A DNA stretch of 64,000 nucleotides from PHAA01 sp034927445. GTDB lineage: Bacteria; Bacillota; Syntrophomonadia; Syntrophomonadales; Syntrophomonadaceae. Positions 34,028 through 43,141 of this stretch are shown piece after piece (position 1 is the stretch's first letter; each line of letters starts with the position of its first letter). The position numbers and the translations under genes were made by a program. The DNA lies in contig JAYFPZ010000028.1 in the NCBI GenBank assembly GCA_034927445.1, forward strand, positions 29,324 to 93,323. The letters run 5' to 3'. The notes beneath the pieces were generated by a model. The model did not search any database and had not been told where the DNA came from. It saw only the letters and a program-made list of their open reading frames with translations.

Positions 34028-34843
34028 ATGGCAGATATTATTTCAGATCTTTTAAACCGTTTGCAGGAACGCAGGCTTATCCCCTTTATTGGAGCAGGCT
34101 TTTCGGAAAGCTGTGGCTGCCCCAGCGCTGGTTCTTTAATTTACAAGCTGGCACGGCATTTCCAAACTGACAACGTACTGGAGGCGGCCGGGGAAGTGGA
34201 CCTGCTGCGCTGGGCCGAATACCTGAAAATTATCAATGCCGGTCACATTGACGAAGTACTTGAACAAATTCATCAATTATTAAATTACGAATCGATTGAT
34301 ATAGCCCAATCCAAGCCGCACCTCTTGCTGGCCCGCATGGGTGCGCCGATCGTATACACTACCAACTTTGATCATTTAATTGAACAGGGTTACAACCACT
34401 TGCATATTCCTTGCCAAATAGTGGTTACCACCGAAGACATCATTGCCGCCGCCGGTTCCAATTGCCCCCAGATCGTCAAGTTTCATGGCTCCCTGGGGCA
34501 AAAGGATTCGGTTGTTCTCACCGAATCCGACTATTACGAAAGGCTTGAATTCGTAACCCCGATTGACATTAAACTTCGTGCCGACGCTTTGGGTAAAAGC
34601 CTGCTTTTTATGGGGTACAGCTTTTCGGATTTCAACGTCCGTTATTTGTGGTTCAAGCTCCGTAAAATGATGCAGGGAATCAAGGACACCCGTATTCCCC
34701 AGTCTTATATCCTGCTTTTCAGACCCGACCCCATAACTGCCACTCTGCTTGAGAATACCGGCATAATTCCAATCGATCTATCCCAATACGATGGCAGCAA
34801 CAAAACCGAAAAGCTCTGTTCATTTCTCGAGTTGCTTATTTAG
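34028..34843 (+). CDS. SIR2-like NAD-binding protein
   Basis: 271-residue protein with the SIR2_2-type Rossmann core alone: PFIGAGFS (GAGFS at 22-26), TTNFDHLI (111-118, conserved Asn 113), KFHGS (151-155, His 153 probable catalytic base) and GYSFSD (196-201). No fused effector or sensor domain and no partner gene is adjacent. SIR2-like NAD hydrolases are frequent in anti-phage systems, where NAD depletion aborts infection. That role is inference here. It is the only + strand gene among - strand housekeeping genes, consistent with insertion. ATG after GGAGGCTCT. Confidence 0.85.
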   Translation: MADIISDLLNRLQERRLIPFIGAGFSESCGCPSAGSLIYKLARHFQTDNVLEAAGEVDLLRWAEYLKIINAGHIDEVLEQIHQLLNYESIDIAQSKPHLLLARMGAPIVYTTNFDHLIEQGYNHLHIPCQIVVTTEDIIAAAGSNCPQIVKFHGSLGQKDSVVLTESDYYERLEFVTPIDIKLRADALGKSLLFMGYSFSDFNVRYLWFKLRKMMQGIKDTRIPQSYILLFRPDPITATLLENTGIIPIDLSQYDGSNKTEKLCSFLELLI

Positions 34844-34851
34844 TAAAAATA

Positions 34852-34882
34852 TAACCTCACAGCCATAAATGCCGTGAGGTTA
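34852..34882. terminator. Hairpin after SIR2 gene
   Basis: TAACCTCAC (34,852-34,860) pairs perfectly with GTGAGGTTA (34,874-34,882) around a 13-base loop. There is no T-run on the + side, but TATATTTTT follows on the - side, so it may also stop transcripts coming from hppA. Confidence 0.55.
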
Positions 34883-34988
34883 CATGAACATCTGTTATTA
34901 TTCTTAACCAACTACTTACCTAATCAGGGCACCATCTTAAATATGCTACATCCCAATCCCAACAATTGTTCTGCGTAAATCCGCGCCC

Positions 34989-35062
34989 GCAACCTTAAAT
35001 AGTAAACGAAGTTTACATCAGTAGTCCCCATAAGGGGGAGGTAAGCGTTAGTCAGCGTCTAT
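34989..35062 (-). repeat. Dispersed intergenic repeat, family 2, copy 1
   Basis: GCAACCTTAAATAGTAAACG... ending in GTCAGCGTCTAT matches, as the reverse complement, the segment at 52,028-52,112, and part of it matches 53,680-53,730. It contains a GTAAAC-GAA-GTTTAC hairpin and a second CCCC/GGGG stem. It lies just beyond the 3' end of hppA. No coding potential. Confidence 0.7.
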
Positions 35063-35075
35063 CGTTCTCTATTTA

Positions 35076-37544
35076 CTAAACGGTGGGGATTCTCATCCGA
35101 TAGAAAGAACGCCAGACAAAGTACAGGGCAATTACCAGGAAAACAACGCCCACATAGGGAGCAACATTTCTGAAAGACTCGGAAATAGCAATTTCCATGG
35201 CCAGCAAACCGAACAGGGTCGTAAACTTGATAATCGGGTTTAAGGCAACCGATGAAGTATCTTTGAAGGGGTCACCTACGGTATCTCCGACTACTGATGC
35301 TTCATGCAGCGGGGTGCCTTTTTCATTCAGATCAACTTCAACCACTTTCTTGGCGTTGTCCCAGCATCCACCGGCATTGGCCATGAATACCGCCTGGAAC
35401 AGGCCGAATACGGCAATGGAAATCAGATAGGAAACAAACAGGGCTACTGAATTTTCAGTACTTACTGGGGCAGCCAGACACGCAAAGGCCAGGGCGAATG
35501 AGAATATCGCGATAAAGATATTAAACATTCCGGACTGGGCATACTGGGTGCAGATCTTTACCACTTCCTTTGATTTCTCGGTAGACGCTTTTTGACTGGC
35601 ATTTTCATCCAGCTGTATATTCTTCTTGATATATTCAACTGCCCGGTAGGCTCCGGTAGTAACGGCCTGGGTAGAAGCGCCGGTAAACCAGTAGATCACG
35701 GTACCGCCGGCAATAAAGCCTAAAATCGAGTAGGGGTTTAACAGGGTCAGAATTGATTCGGGTTTTACCCCCAGAACACTCTGGATAACCAGAATCAGCG
35801 AGAATATCATGGTAGTGGCGCCAACCACCGCGGTACCGATTAACACCGGTTTGGCAGTAGCTTTAAAGGTATTGCCGGCGCCGTCGTTGGCTTCCAGATA
35901 GTATTTGCCTTTTTCGAAGTCGGGTTTAAAGCCGAATTCTTTTTCGATTTCTTTATCCACATCTTTGATTTCTTCAATCAGGGAGAGTTCATAGATGGAC
36001 TGGGCATTGTCAGTAACCGGTCCGTAACTGTCAACCGCGATGGTAACAGGACCCATTCCCAGCATGCCGAAAGCCACCAGGCCGAAAGCAAATATGGAGG
36101 GATAAATCATAATCTCGCTTAAACCATATCCGCTGGCAAAATAAGCCGCAAACATGAGAGCCAGGAATACCATCCCGATCCAGAATGAACTGAAGTTGCC
36201 GGCCACCAAACCTGACAGAATGTTAAGGGAAGGACCGCCTTCACGGGAGGCTTTAACAACCTCGGCTACGTGCATGGATTTCGGGCTGGTAAATATCTTG
36301 GTAAACTCAGGAATCAGGGCTGCGCCCAGGGTTCCGCAACTGATGATAATCGCCAGCACGGCCCATAGATTATGCAAGGCTTGCGGAGCTTGTGAACCCG
36401 GTCCCAGCATGTAATAACTTACGGCAAAGGTGACAATCATCGACAGAATGGAGGTAATCCAGACCAAGCTGCTCAGGGGCTGTTCGAAATCGAAATCATC
36501 TTTGTTGCCGTATTTGGCCTGGCTGAAAGCCCGGTTAATATAGAAGGAGCCTACTGAGGTGATTACCATCAGCACGCGCATTACAAATATCCAGGTTAAC
36601 AGGGTGGTCTGCAGGGCTATTTTAGTTGCCTCGGTAATACCAGGCACCAGGCCGACGGCCAAGACAATGAATGATACCAACGCTACGCCGGTAACACCAT
36701 ACGTTTCAAATCCGTCAGCGGTCGGTCCCACACTGTCGCCGGCGTTGTCGCCGGTGCAGTCCGCGATAACACCCGGATTACGCGGATCGTCTTCTTTGAT
36801 TCCGAAGAATACTTTCATCAGGTCGGAACCGATATCAGCGATCTTGGTAAAGATACCGCCGGCAATACGCAGGGCGCTGGCGCCCAGAGATTCACCGACC
36901 GCAAAACCGATAAAGCTCGCTCCCGCCAGATCCCGGGGAACAAACAGCAGGATTATGAGCATCATAATAAGCTCAACACATACCAGCAGTACGCCAATGC
37001 TCATTCCGGCATCAAGGGCGATGTTCAAGAGTTTAAGCGGTTTTCTTTCCAGCGAGGTAAAGGCTGTCCGGCTGTTGGCCAGAGTGTTCATACGAATGCC
37101 ATACCAAGCTACACTGTAGGATCCCAAAATACCAATTACGGTCCACATCAGGATGAACAGAACTCCACCTATTCCGGTCCCCTGCAGGAATCCGAAGTAG
37201 AAGGCTATACAAGCGCCTATGAAAACAAACAATATTATGAGAAATTTTCCCTGCTGCACCAGATAAGTCTTGCAGGTCTCATAGATAATGTTGGCTACAT
37301 CCAGCATGGATTGATGGGCGCGAATTTTCTTAACTTTCAGGTACTGGTACAAACCAAAAAACATACCCAGTATGCAAACCCCAATACCGTAAATAAGCAT
37401 AGTGTTTTGGTCTTGGCTCAGATTCGGAATTTTAAGGTCTGCCTCGCTGGCTGCCGCCATGGCAGGGGTAAGCAGAGTTAATACCAGGCCCAGCAGACCT
37501 CCTCGTATGGCCTTCATCACTTTGTGGTTTAATAGAGACTCCAT
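35076..37544 (-). CDS. hppA: Membrane-bound ion-translocating pyrophosphatase
   Basis: 822-residue polytopic membrane protein that couples pyrophosphate hydrolysis to H+ (or Na+) export. Signature parts: DSVGPTADGFETYGVTG, GNDAGDS-type acidic loop (DCTGDNAGDSVGP), MANAGGCWDNAKK and DTVGDPFKDTSS near the C-terminus. In the motif GNTFKA, Lys 561 occupies the position that marks K+-independent enzymes, which are mostly H+ pumps. A signal-like hydrophobic N-terminus precedes about 16 membrane spans. Such pumps save energy in syntrophic and fermentative anaerobes. Confidence 0.95.
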   Translation of the reverse strand: MESLLNHKVMKAIRGGLLGLVLTLLTPAMAAASEADLKIPNLSQDQNTMLIYGIGVCILGMFFGLYQYLKVKKIRAHQSMLDVANIIYETCKTYLVQQGKFLIILFVFIGACIAFYFGFLQGTGIGGVLFILMWTVIGILGSYSVAWYGIRMNTLANSRTAFTSLERKPLKLLNIALDAGMSIGVLLVCVELIMMLIILLFVPRDLAGASFIGFAVGESLGASALRIAGGIFTKIADIGSDLMKVFFGIKEDDPRNPGVIADCTGDNAGDSVGPTADGFETYGVTGVALVSFIVLAVGLVPGITEATKIALQTTLLTWIFVMRVLMVITSVGSFYINRAFSQAKYGNKDDFDFEQPLSSLVWITSILSMIVTFAVSYYMLGPGSQAPQALHNLWAVLAIIISCGTLGAALIPEFTKIFTSPKSMHVAEVVKASREGGPSLNILSGLVAGNFSSFWIGMVFLALMFAAYFASGYGLSEIMIYPSIFAFGLVAFGMLGMGPVTIAVDSYGPVTDNAQSIYELSLIEEIKDVDKEIEKEFGFKPDFEKGKYYLEANDGAGNTFKATAKPVLIGTAVVGATTMIFSLILVIQSVLGVKPESILTLLNPYSILGFIAGGTVIYWFTGASTQAVTTGAYRAVEYIKKNIQLDENASQKASTEKSKEVVKICTQYAQSGMFNIFIAIFSFALAFACLAAPVSTENSVALFVSYLISIAVFGLFQAVFMANAGGCWDNAKKVVEVDLNEKGTPLHEASVVGDTVGDPFKDTSSVALNPIIKFTTLFGLLAMEIAISESFRNVAPYVGVVFLVIALYFVWRSFYRMRIPTV

Positions 37545-37601
37545 TTACCAGATCACATCCTTACTATGTTTTTGGACTTAACCTTAAGCCCCGGCAATAT
37601 A

Positions 37602-37638
37602 ATAGTATGAATTCTATAAATAATAGCCTTCATACTAT
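37602..37638. promoter_or_regulatory. Inverted repeat upstream of hppA
   Basis: ATAGTATGAA (37,602-37,611) and TTCATACTAT (37,629-37,638) are perfect 10-base arms separated by 17 bases, 58 bases before the hppA start. An operator or a leader hairpin are both possible; no regulator is identified. Confidence 0.45.
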
Positions 37639-37718
37639 AACCACGAATTTAGCGACATTTTTCTATGTAGCACGGTACAGCCCGGGGGCTAAACCGGTTA
37701 GACAGTTGATTTTTACCC

Positions 37719-37946
37719 TTACTTAAGTATTGCCAAAACCAACGTGAATATTAAAAAGAAGATGGCCAGATAAGCTGTTATTTTGGAGAACAGTTCATCC
37801 ACACCCTTTTTCTTGCCAAAAATCATGTCGGCTCCTCCGGCTATGGAACCAGATAAACCGGCGCTCTTGCCTTCCTGCATCAGCACGGTAAAAATCAGAC
37901 CCAGAGCACAAATGACCTGCAGCACAAGAAATATAATTTTAACCAC
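37719..37946 (-). CDS. secG: Protein translocase subunit SecG
   Basis: 75-residue membrane protein with two spans: IIFLVLQVICALGLIFTVLMQ and ITAYLAIFFLIFTLVLAIL, joined by the conserved EGKSAGLSGSIAGGADMIFGKKKG loop region. It assists SecYE/SecA in protein export. AAAGGAGG selects the GTG at 37,946; the upstream ATG at 37,985 would precede the ribosome site. It follows eno, as in the usual Gram-positive order. Confidence 0.93.
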   Translation of the reverse strand: MVKIIFLVLQVICALGLIFTVLMQEGKSAGLSGSIAGGADMIFGKKKGVDELFSKITAYLAIFFLIFTLVLAILK

Positions 37947-38027
37947 TGAATAACCTCCTTTCAGTCCATCTTCTCTAAGCCGCATTATATTCTAACACAA
38001 ATTTGTCGGAGTATTCAATAACAAACC

Positions 38028-39314
38028 CTATTGTTCCAGATTATAAAAAACCCCTTGGCCTCTGTAAATTGCGAATACATCAAGTTCCTCCTCAATCCGC
38101 AGCAAACGATTGTATTTGGCAATGCGGTCGGTCCGCGCCGGAGCGCCGGTCTTTATCTGGCCTGCGTTTACAGCTACGGCCACATCGGCCATGGTTGAAT
38201 CCTCAGTTTCCCCGGAACGATGAGATATTACACAGGTATAGCCCTTTCTCTTGGCCATTTCAATCGTGTCCAAGGTCTCAGTCAAGGTGCCGATCTGATT
38301 CAGCTTAATCAGAATGCTGTTGCAGGTCCCCTCTTTAATGCCCCGGGCCAGTCTTTGCGGATTGGTAACAAACAGATCGTCGCCTATCAGCTGAACTTTG
38401 GAACCGAGCCGGTCGGTCAGCAATTTCCAGCCTTCCCAGTCGTCTTCCGCCAATCCGTCTTCAATTGAGATTAAAGGATATTTGCCCGCCAAGCCGGCAT
38501 AGAATTCAACCATTTCCGCGGAGGTCAGGACCAGGTTGTTGCTGGTCAAATGATATTTGCCATCCTTAAGGAGTTCAGTTGCAGCTACGTCAATTGCCAG
38601 GAAAATATCTTTGCCGGCGACATAACCGGCTTTATCTATAGCTTCCAGAATCACATCCAGGGCAGCCTCATTGGAAGGAAGATTGGGGGCAAAACCACCC
38701 TCATCACCTACGGAAGTAACCATCCCCTTGCCAGAGAGTACTTTCTTTAAAGAGTGATAGACTTCGACTCCCATGCGCAGACCTTCTCGAAAGCTGGGAG
38801 CGCCGCAGGGTACGATCATAAATTCCTGGATATCCACATTATTGTCAGCGTGCTTGCCGCCATTGAGTATGTTCATCATAGGTACCGGAATCTCTTTGGC
38901 GTTAACTCCGCCGATATATTGATACAGTGGTAAATCCAGATAAGCCGCTGCCGCCCGGGCCGTGGCCAGGGACACGCCTAGAATTGCATTGGCGCCCAGT
39001 TTACCCTTGTTAGGGGTTCCGTCCAGATCTATCATCAAAGCGTCTATATCAACCTGGCGGACAGCTTCCATACCGATGACTTCCGGTGCGATAATTTCAT
39101 TTACATTCTTTACGGCTTGGAGAACCCCTTTGCCCCCGAAACGGCCGGCATCGCCATCTCTCAACTCCACTGCTTCATGGGCCCCGGTGGAAGCTCCTGA
39201 AGGAACAATAGCGGTTCCCACTGTACCGTCTTCCAGCACCACCTCCACTTCCACGGTTGGATTCCCCCGGGAATCTAGAACCTCGCGAGCAAATACGTCA
39301 ACAATAGTACTCAT
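38028..39314 (-). CDS. eno: Enolase
   Basis: 428 residues, the standard length. It converts 2-phosphoglycerate to phosphoenolpyruvate. Visible: REVLDSRGNPTVEVEV at the start, PSGASTGAHEA loop, GGKHADNNVDIQEFM, VGDEGGFAPN, SIEDGLAEDDW and SHRSGETEDSTMAD containing substrate-binding residues. It is the last glycolytic gene before secG; a 294-base gap with a MITE-like repeat separates it from gpmI, so its transcription may be partly separate. Confidence 0.97.
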   Translation of the reverse strand: MSTIVDVFAREVLDSRGNPTVEVEVVLEDGTVGTAIVPSGASTGAHEAVELRDGDAGRFGGKGVLQAVKNVNEIIAPEVIGMEAVRQVDIDALMIDLDGTPNKGKLGANAILGVSLATARAAAAYLDLPLYQYIGGVNAKEIPVPMMNILNGGKHADNNVDIQEFMIVPCGAPSFREGLRMGVEVYHSLKKVLSGKGMVTSVGDEGGFAPNLPSNEAALDVILEAIDKAGYVAGKDIFLAIDVAATELLKDGKYHLTSNNLVLTSAEMVEFYAGLAGKYPLISIEDGLAEDDWEGWKLLTDRLGSKVQLIGDDLFVTNPQRLARGIKEGTCNSILIKLNQIGTLTETLDTIEMAKRKGYTCVISHRSGETEDSTMADVAVAVNAGQIKTGAPARTDRIAKYNRLLRIEEELDVFAIYRGQGVFYNLEQ

Positions 39315-39350
39315 GAATGTAATATCTCCCTTCTTTATTTGGCATTTGGT

Positions 39351-39597
39351 TAGACGCGGACTGCGCGGACTTTTATGAGTTACGCAGACGCTCTTTTAAT
39401 GAACAATCTTTTTTAAGCTAAGAAACAGGAGAACCGTCCCTTGTTCCCTTGGCACTTTTCATGGATTTATTATGAATTATCGCTGATCTTTGTTAATTTA
39501 ATGTTGTTTTGATCTTCAGTTTGTGAAAATTTTAAAACTTTTCCTTTCAAGAAATTGAGCCGCGAAAATCATAATAGTCCGCGGTCTTCCGCGTCTA
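39351..39597. repeat. MITE-like element, copy A
   Basis: The left end TAGACGCGGACTGCGCGGAC and the right end, read on the other strand as TAGACGCGGAAGACCGCGGA, are long terminal inverted repeats (about 28 bases with a one-base gap, both followed by ACT.TTATGA). The 247-base element has no open frame of note and contains ATTATCGCTGATC. It fills nearly the whole gpmI-eno gap. The same ends bound the element at 53,592-53,810. Confidence 0.8.
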
Positions 39598-39608
39598 TTT
39601 TCTATTTT

Positions 39609-41150
39609 CTATTTCTTGATCAGGGAAGTTCCGGTCATCTCGTCCGGTATGGCGATCCCCAACAAGCTCAGCATGGTTGGTGCTATATCCCTTAATGATC
39701 CATGTTCTTGCAAGGACCTGCCTTGATATTCTTCAGACACCAGTATAAACGGCACCTTGTTGGTGGTATGAGCGGTCAGGGGGCATCCGGTGTCAGGGCA
39801 AACCATGGTTTCGGCATTACCATGATCAGCTGTCATTATTACCACCCCGCCCTTTCGGGTCACCAAATCCACCACCCGCTGCAGACATTCGTCCAGGACC
39901 TTAATTGCTTCCACAGCAGCCTCCAGCACTCCAGTATGCCCCACCATATCGGCATTGGCATAGTTCATAATAATGACATCATAATAGTTCCGGTCAATTT
40001 CAGCCAGAGTCCGTTCCGTTATCTCCCGGGCACTCATGGCAGGCTGCAGATTATAGGTTGCAACCTTGGGTGAAGGTATCAGAATTCTATCTTCCCCGGG
40101 GTTAGCCTCTTCAACTCCGCCATTGAAAAAGAAGGTCAGATGGGCATATTTCTCGGTCTCAGCTATGCGTAATTGTTTGATGCCTTGACGGGATAATACC
40201 TCCCCCAAGGTGTTGTCCAGATTTTGCGGCATAAATGCTACCGGTGCATCCAGATCAATATCATACTGGGTCATGCAGACAAAATGTACCTTAGGCCAGA
40301 CCCGGCGGTTGAACTTTACCATTTCCGGATCGACCAGGGCATGGCTTATCTGGCGGGCCCGGTCAGCCCGGAAATTGAAAAATATTACCGCGTCGCCATC
40401 TTCAATTGTAGCAACCGGCTGCCCTTTACTGTCGATCAGCACCACCGGCTCCATGAATTCATCGGTTACCCGGGCTTCATAACTGGCAGTTACCGCGGCC
40501 TGGGCTGAAGCGGCTTTAGGGCCCTCACCCATAACTATGGCATTATAGGCCGGTTCGATGCGCTCCCAGCGGTTGTCCCGGTCCATGCCATAGTAACGCC
40601 CGCCCAGAGTGGCAATCTTTCCCACCCCGATTTCCTGCATTTTCAATTCCAGCAAATTAATATAATCCATGGCACTCTGGGGGGCGACGTCACGGCCGTC
40701 CAGGAAACCGTGTATAAATACCTGCTCCATCCGGCGGTCCCGGCACAATTGCAGGAGGGCCAAGAGATGTGATAATTCGCTGTGAACCCCACCGTCCGAA
40801 AGCAATCCCATGATATGAACCTTACCCTGATGTTCGCGGGCAAAATCCAACGCGGCCATAAATTCTTCATTACGGAAGAAAGAACCGTCCTCTATAGCCT
40901 GACTGATCCTCGTAATCTCCTGATATACGATCCTGCCGGCACCAATATTAAGATGGCCGACTTCCGAGTTGCCCATCTGGCCCCGGGGCAGCCCTACTTC
41001 ATTGCCCGAACACTCCAAAAAGGTATGGGGATATATTTTCTGCAGGGCTAGAAAATGCTCCGGATTGGCCCTGCTGATAGCGTTGTCCGGGCATGCTTCC
41101 CGGCATCCCCAGCCATCCAGGATCATCAATACCAATGGTTTAGCAGACAT
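39609..41150 (-). CDS. gpmI: Phosphoglycerate mutase, cofactor-independent
   Basis: 513 residues, the usual iPGM length; it interconverts 3- and 2-phosphoglycerate using two Mn ions. LMILDGWGCREA holds a metal aspartate, MGNSEVGHLNIGAGR the phosphorylated serine, FLDGRDVAP and GRYYGMDRD the substrate site, and MTADHGNAE metal ligands. The start overlaps the end of tpiA by 11 bases, so the two are translationally coupled in the glycolytic operon. Confidence 0.97.
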   Translation of the reverse strand: MSAKPLVLMILDGWGCREACPDNAISRANPEHFLALQKIYPHTFLECSGNEVGLPRGQMGNSEVGHLNIGAGRIVYQEITRISQAIEDGSFFRNEEFMAALDFAREHQGKVHIMGLLSDGGVHSELSHLLALLQLCRDRRMEQVFIHGFLDGRDVAPQSAMDYINLLELKMQEIGVGKIATLGGRYYGMDRDNRWERIEPAYNAIVMGEGPKAASAQAAVTASYEARVTDEFMEPVVLIDSKGQPVATIEDGDAVIFFNFRADRARQISHALVDPEMVKFNRRVWPKVHFVCMTQYDIDLDAPVAFMPQNLDNTLGEVLSRQGIKQLRIAETEKYAHLTFFFNGGVEEANPGEDRILIPSPKVATYNLQPAMSAREITERTLAEIDRNYYDVIIMNYANADMVGHTGVLEAAVEAIKVLDECLQRVVDLVTRKGGVVIMTADHGNAETMVCPDTGCPLTAHTTNKVPFILVSEEYQGRSLQEHGSLRDIAPTMLSLLGIAIPDEMTGTSLIKK

Positions 41151-41895
41151 CTTTGTTCAACCTCACGATCCGGATAAAATCATCAGCTACCAGGCTGGCC
41201 CCCCCTACCAGGGCGCCGTCCACATCTGGCTGGGCGGCAAATTGAGCAATATTATCCGGTTTAACGCTGCCGCCATATAAAATCCGGACGTTCTCCGCCC
41301 ATTTTCTATCCTTTATTATGGCCAGGTATTCTCTGATAAATCCGGCCATCTCCCAGGCATCGCCGGGACTGGCATTTACCCCGGTGCCAATCGCCCACAC
41401 CGGTTCATAAGCCACCACCAGTTCCTGCGGCAAGATATTCATTAGGCCTTGCTCCAACTGCTCCTGCACAACCTGCCTGGCCTGATTTTGTTGTCTCTGG
41501 GCCAGGGTTTCCCCCACGCAAAATATCGGTACCAACCCTGCCTCACTGGCAGCCTTGAGTTTAAGATTAATCAGGCTGTTGTCTTCGCCGATTAACTGAC
41601 GTCGTTCGGAATGACCAACAATAACGTAGCGGCAATTCAGGTCAAGCAGCATAACCGGTGATATTTCCCCGGTATATGCACCCTGATCGGCCCAGAAAAC
41701 GTCCTGGGCTCCAAGGTTAATCCGACTCTCCCTCAATTCCCCACTTAGCAAAGGCAAACAGGTAAAGGGCGGACATATCACAATCTCTGTATCTTCAACC
41801 GTATCAGTCAACGGAAGGAATTCTTTAATAAAATTCTTGGCTTCACCTACGGTTTTGTACATTTTCCAGTTGGCGGCTATCAGTGTTCTTCTAAT
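41140..41895 (-). CDS. tpiA: Triosephosphate isomerase, probable ATT start
   Basis: About 251-residue TIM barrel: RRTLIAANWKMYK at the N-terminus, VGHSERR for the electrophilic histidine, VAYEPVWAIGTG for the catalytic glutamate, and LYGGSVKPDN for the phosphate loop. A GTG at 41,904 would extend it by three codons, but GGGGAGG at 41,904-41,910 includes that GTG's first base. The codon 8 bases downstream of the ribosome site, at the family's normal Met position, is ATT (41,893-41,895). See findings. Confidence 0.95.
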   Translation of the reverse strand: MRRTLIAANWKMYKTVGEAKNFIKEFLPLTDTVEDTEIVICPPFTCLPLLSGELRESRINLGAQDVFWADQGAYTGEISPVMLLDLNCRYVIVGHSERRQLIGEDNSLINLKLKAASEAGLVPIFCVGETLAQRQQNQARQVVQEQLEQGLMNILPQELVVAYEPVWAIGTGVNASPGDAWEMAGFIREYLAIIKDRKWAENVRILYGGSVKPDNIAQFAAQPDVDGALVGGASLVADDFIRIVRLNKDVC

Positions 41896-41922
41896 CTTAA
41901 ACACCTCCCCACTGATATTTTT

Positions 41923-43098
41923 TTATACTTCGCAGGATTTAACCCCGGGCAGTTCTATTCCTTCCAGGAATTCCAGAGTGGCTCCACCGCCCGTGGATAT
42001 ATGCGTTATGTTTCTTTCCAATCCCAGTTTATGAACTGCAGCCGCTGAATCCCCGCCGCCTATGACACTTACCGCCGATGAAGCGGCGATAGCCTGGGCT
42101 ACGGCTTCGGTCCCCACGGCAAACTGCTGATACTCATATACCCCCACCGGTCCATTCCAGATTATGGTGTGGGCTTTGGCAATAGCCGCTGAGAAGCCTT
42201 TGATGGTTTTGGGCCCGATATCCACAATCATCATATCGTCCGGTATGGCATCCACATCAACTATCCGGGATGGAGCATCTCCGTCCAGGGCCGGAGCAAT
42301 AACCACATCGACCGGCATTAATATCTGTTTACCCTTCTGCTCGGCCAAGGCTATGAGACTGCGGGCTTCCGGCAATAGATCCACTTCACAGATCGATTTG
42401 CCCACTTTTATGCCCCGGGCATACAGGAAGGTGCTGCCTATCCCGCCCCCTACCAAAAGAACATCCATTTTATCGAGCAGATTCTTAATCAAACCCAGTT
42501 TATCACTTACTTTGGCTCCGCCTAATATGGCCATACGCGGGCACTCCGGGTGCTCCAGCACCTTCCTCAGCATATTGACCTCATTTTCCAGCAGGAACCC
42601 GGCATAAGCCGGCAAATAAGCGGCTATACCCGCGGTGGATGAGTGGGCCCGATGGGCAGTCCCAAAGGCATCATTTACATAAATATCACCTAACTGGGCC
42701 AACTGCTGCGAAAAATCGGGATCATTCTTTTCCTCACCCGGATAAAATCTGACATTTTCCAGCATTAACACCTGTCCGGGGGCTAATTGTTTAATCATGT
42801 CCTGTACTGCCGGCCCCACACAGTCATCGGCCATAATCACCGTTTTATTTAACAGGCTGCTGAGATGAGCCGCGACCGGTTTTAAGCTGTATTTGGGATT
42901 CGGTTTGGCTTTGGGTCGGCCCAAATGGCTCATCAGAATCAGCTTGGCCCCCTGCCCCAATATATATTGAATAGTGGGAATAGCGGCTGTAATCCGGGCA
43001 TCATCAATGATACTGCCATCATCTTCCATCGGTACGTTAAAATCCACCCGCATTAAGACCTGTTTGCCTTTCAGGTCGACATCCCTTATACTTCGCAA
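41923..43098 (-). CDS. pgk: Phosphoglycerate kinase
   Basis: 391 residues; transfers phosphate from 1,3-bisphosphoglycerate to ADP. VLMRVDFNVPMEDDG, LMSHLGRPK, NDAFGTAHRAHSS, AILGGAKVSDK and GGGDSAAAVHKLG ... STGGGATLEFLEG are all present. It begins at TTG 4-5 bases after GAGGAGGACTG, with the second residue Arg. The 196-base spacer to gap contains decayed repeat sequence. Confidence 0.97.
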   Translation of the reverse strand: MRSIRDVDLKGKQVLMRVDFNVPMEDDGSIIDDARITAAIPTIQYILGQGAKLILMSHLGRPKAKPNPKYSLKPVAAHLSSLLNKTVIMADDCVGPAVQDMIKQLAPGQVLMLENVRFYPGEEKNDPDFSQQLAQLGDIYVNDAFGTAHRAHSSTAGIAAYLPAYAGFLLENEVNMLRKVLEHPECPRMAILGGAKVSDKLGLIKNLLDKMDVLLVGGGIGSTFLYARGIKVGKSICEVDLLPEARSLIALAEQKGKQILMPVDVVIAPALDGDAPSRIVDVDAIPDDMMIVDIGPKTIKGFSAAIAKAHTIIWNGPVGVYEYQQFAVGTEAVAQAIAASSAVSVIGGGDSAAAVHKLGLERNITHISTGGGATLEFLEGIELPGVKSCEV

Positions 43099-43141
43099 TT
43101 TTCAGTCCTCCTCGTGTTTATGAGAAATTTCAATTCACGTT

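Noticed and set aside
36559..37119. 186-codon + strand open frame opposite hppA
   Set aside because: Antisense to a strongly conserved membrane pyrophosphatase, low-complexity composition, no start signals.
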